A DNA stretch of 64,000 nt from Methylicorpusculum oleiharenae (GTDB lineage Bacteria > Pseudomonadota > Gammaproteobacteria > Methylococcales > Methylomonadaceae): the NCBI RefSeq assembly GCF_009828925.2, contig NZ_WUTY02000001.1, positions 4,184,492-4,248,491 of the forward strand, given 5' to 3'. The translations under genes and the position numbers were made by a program. This document shows, piece by piece, positions 63,695 to 64,000 of the stretch. The notes under the pieces were generated by a model that worked only from the letters and a program-made list of their open reading frames with translations, was not told the DNA's origin and made no database searches. The stretch's first letter is position 1. Every line of letters begins with the position of its first letter.

Positions 63695-64000
63695 TCAGTT
63701 GATCATAATGATGCCGCCTTTCAGCGTCAGCATGCCGTCGCCGTTAACGGTGGTCATCGGGCTTTTGGCATCCAGTTTGGTATCGCCTTGAACAGTTACC
63801 ATCATGCCTTTTATCGTAATACCGGATTGCTCGATCTTAATGCTGTTACCACCGACTTTTAACTCAATCGAGGTCATGGCTTCTATTGTACTTTTGCCCA
63901 CGTCTACCTTGACGGAATGATCTCCGGCTTTTACCTGAGTAGAATCATCACCTTGATCAATTTGGGCTTTGCGATCGCCCATTTTGACCGTCAGCGTATC
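63695..64000 (-). CDS. vgrG: VgrG C-terminal end (partial)
   Basis: At least 101 aa enter from the right edge. The repeat GDxSxQVKAGDHSVKVDVGKSTIEA, with alternating polar and hydrophobic residues and IKIEQSGITIKGMMVTVQG, is the beta-helix of a VgrG/gp5 spike (DUF2345-like end). The start lies beyond 64000. It punctures target membranes in the T6SS. Confidence 0.85.
   Translation of the reverse strand, partial: DTLTVKMGDRKAQIDQGDDSTQVKAGDHSVKVDVGKSTIEAMTSIELKVGGNSIKIEQSGITIKGMMVTVQGDTKLDAKSPMTTVNGDGMLTLKGGIIMIN

Overview
The window reads as chromosomal DNA of a gammaproteobacterial methanotroph or methylotroph (order Methylococcales, Methylobacter-like). This is inferred mainly from two tandem methylene-tetrahydromethanopterin dehydrogenase genes of the MtdB type, a hallmark of H4MPT-linked C1 oxidation, combined with ordinary gammaproteobacterial housekeeping genes (hda, lnt, rnr-rlmB, ubiA). 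No taxonomic search was possible.

Layout. 1-9350: tRNA-Thr and housekeeping genes (ElyC/YdcF-like protein, ubiA, ArsC-like reductase, hda, ketopantoate reductase, SDR, flavin reductase, lnt, dctA). 9515-15211: a small secreted repeat protein, a 512-bp non-autonomous transposon-like element with perfect 10-bp target duplications, an LprI-like protein, nspC, 5-formyl-THF cyclo-ligase, and the mtdB-like pair. 15831-23140: a very long glutamate synthase large subunit broken by a one-base frameshift, followed by a CysJ-type diflavin reductase instead of gltD. 23398-26894: SulP anion transporter, tandem-Usp protein and beta carbonic anhydrase, probably an inorganic carbon supply cluster. 27309-30517: a zinc-ribbon microprotein, rlmB and rnr.

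30839-45118: a 14.2-kb integrative element in the 3' end of tRNA-Leu(CAG). An 18-bp att core is repeated at both ends, and pairs of TACACCA arm sites with the same 11-bp spacing lie inside each end. It carries a tyrosine integrase, an AlpA/Xis-like HTH protein, a Toprim primase-like protein, a DUF927-like ATPase, a probable origin with twelve TGTCCAA iterons around an AT-rich core, a 47-aa HTH protein, a predicted three-way-junction RNA, and about 20 small genes I do not recognise, many joined by stop-start overlaps. I see no capsid, packaging or conjugation genes, so it looks like a satellite, an IME or an integrated replicon of undescribed type.

45119-51600: an AT-rich duplicated region with two paralogous pseudo-receiver winged-helix regulators separated by a complete IS4-type insertion sequence, and a PAS protein. 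51715-58233: signalling cluster of a FixL/FixJ-like pair, a second FixL-like kinase, and a CheB-CheR-PAS fusion. 58529-64000: type VI secretion accessory genes (PAAR, DUF6931-like, C-terminal end of VgrG), with an autotransporter-type barrel and a membrane Ser/Thr kinase between them.

Dispersed repeats link the regions: a 161-bp MITE-like family (five copies), REP-like palindromes, and a solitary copy of the IS4 terminus at 59734.
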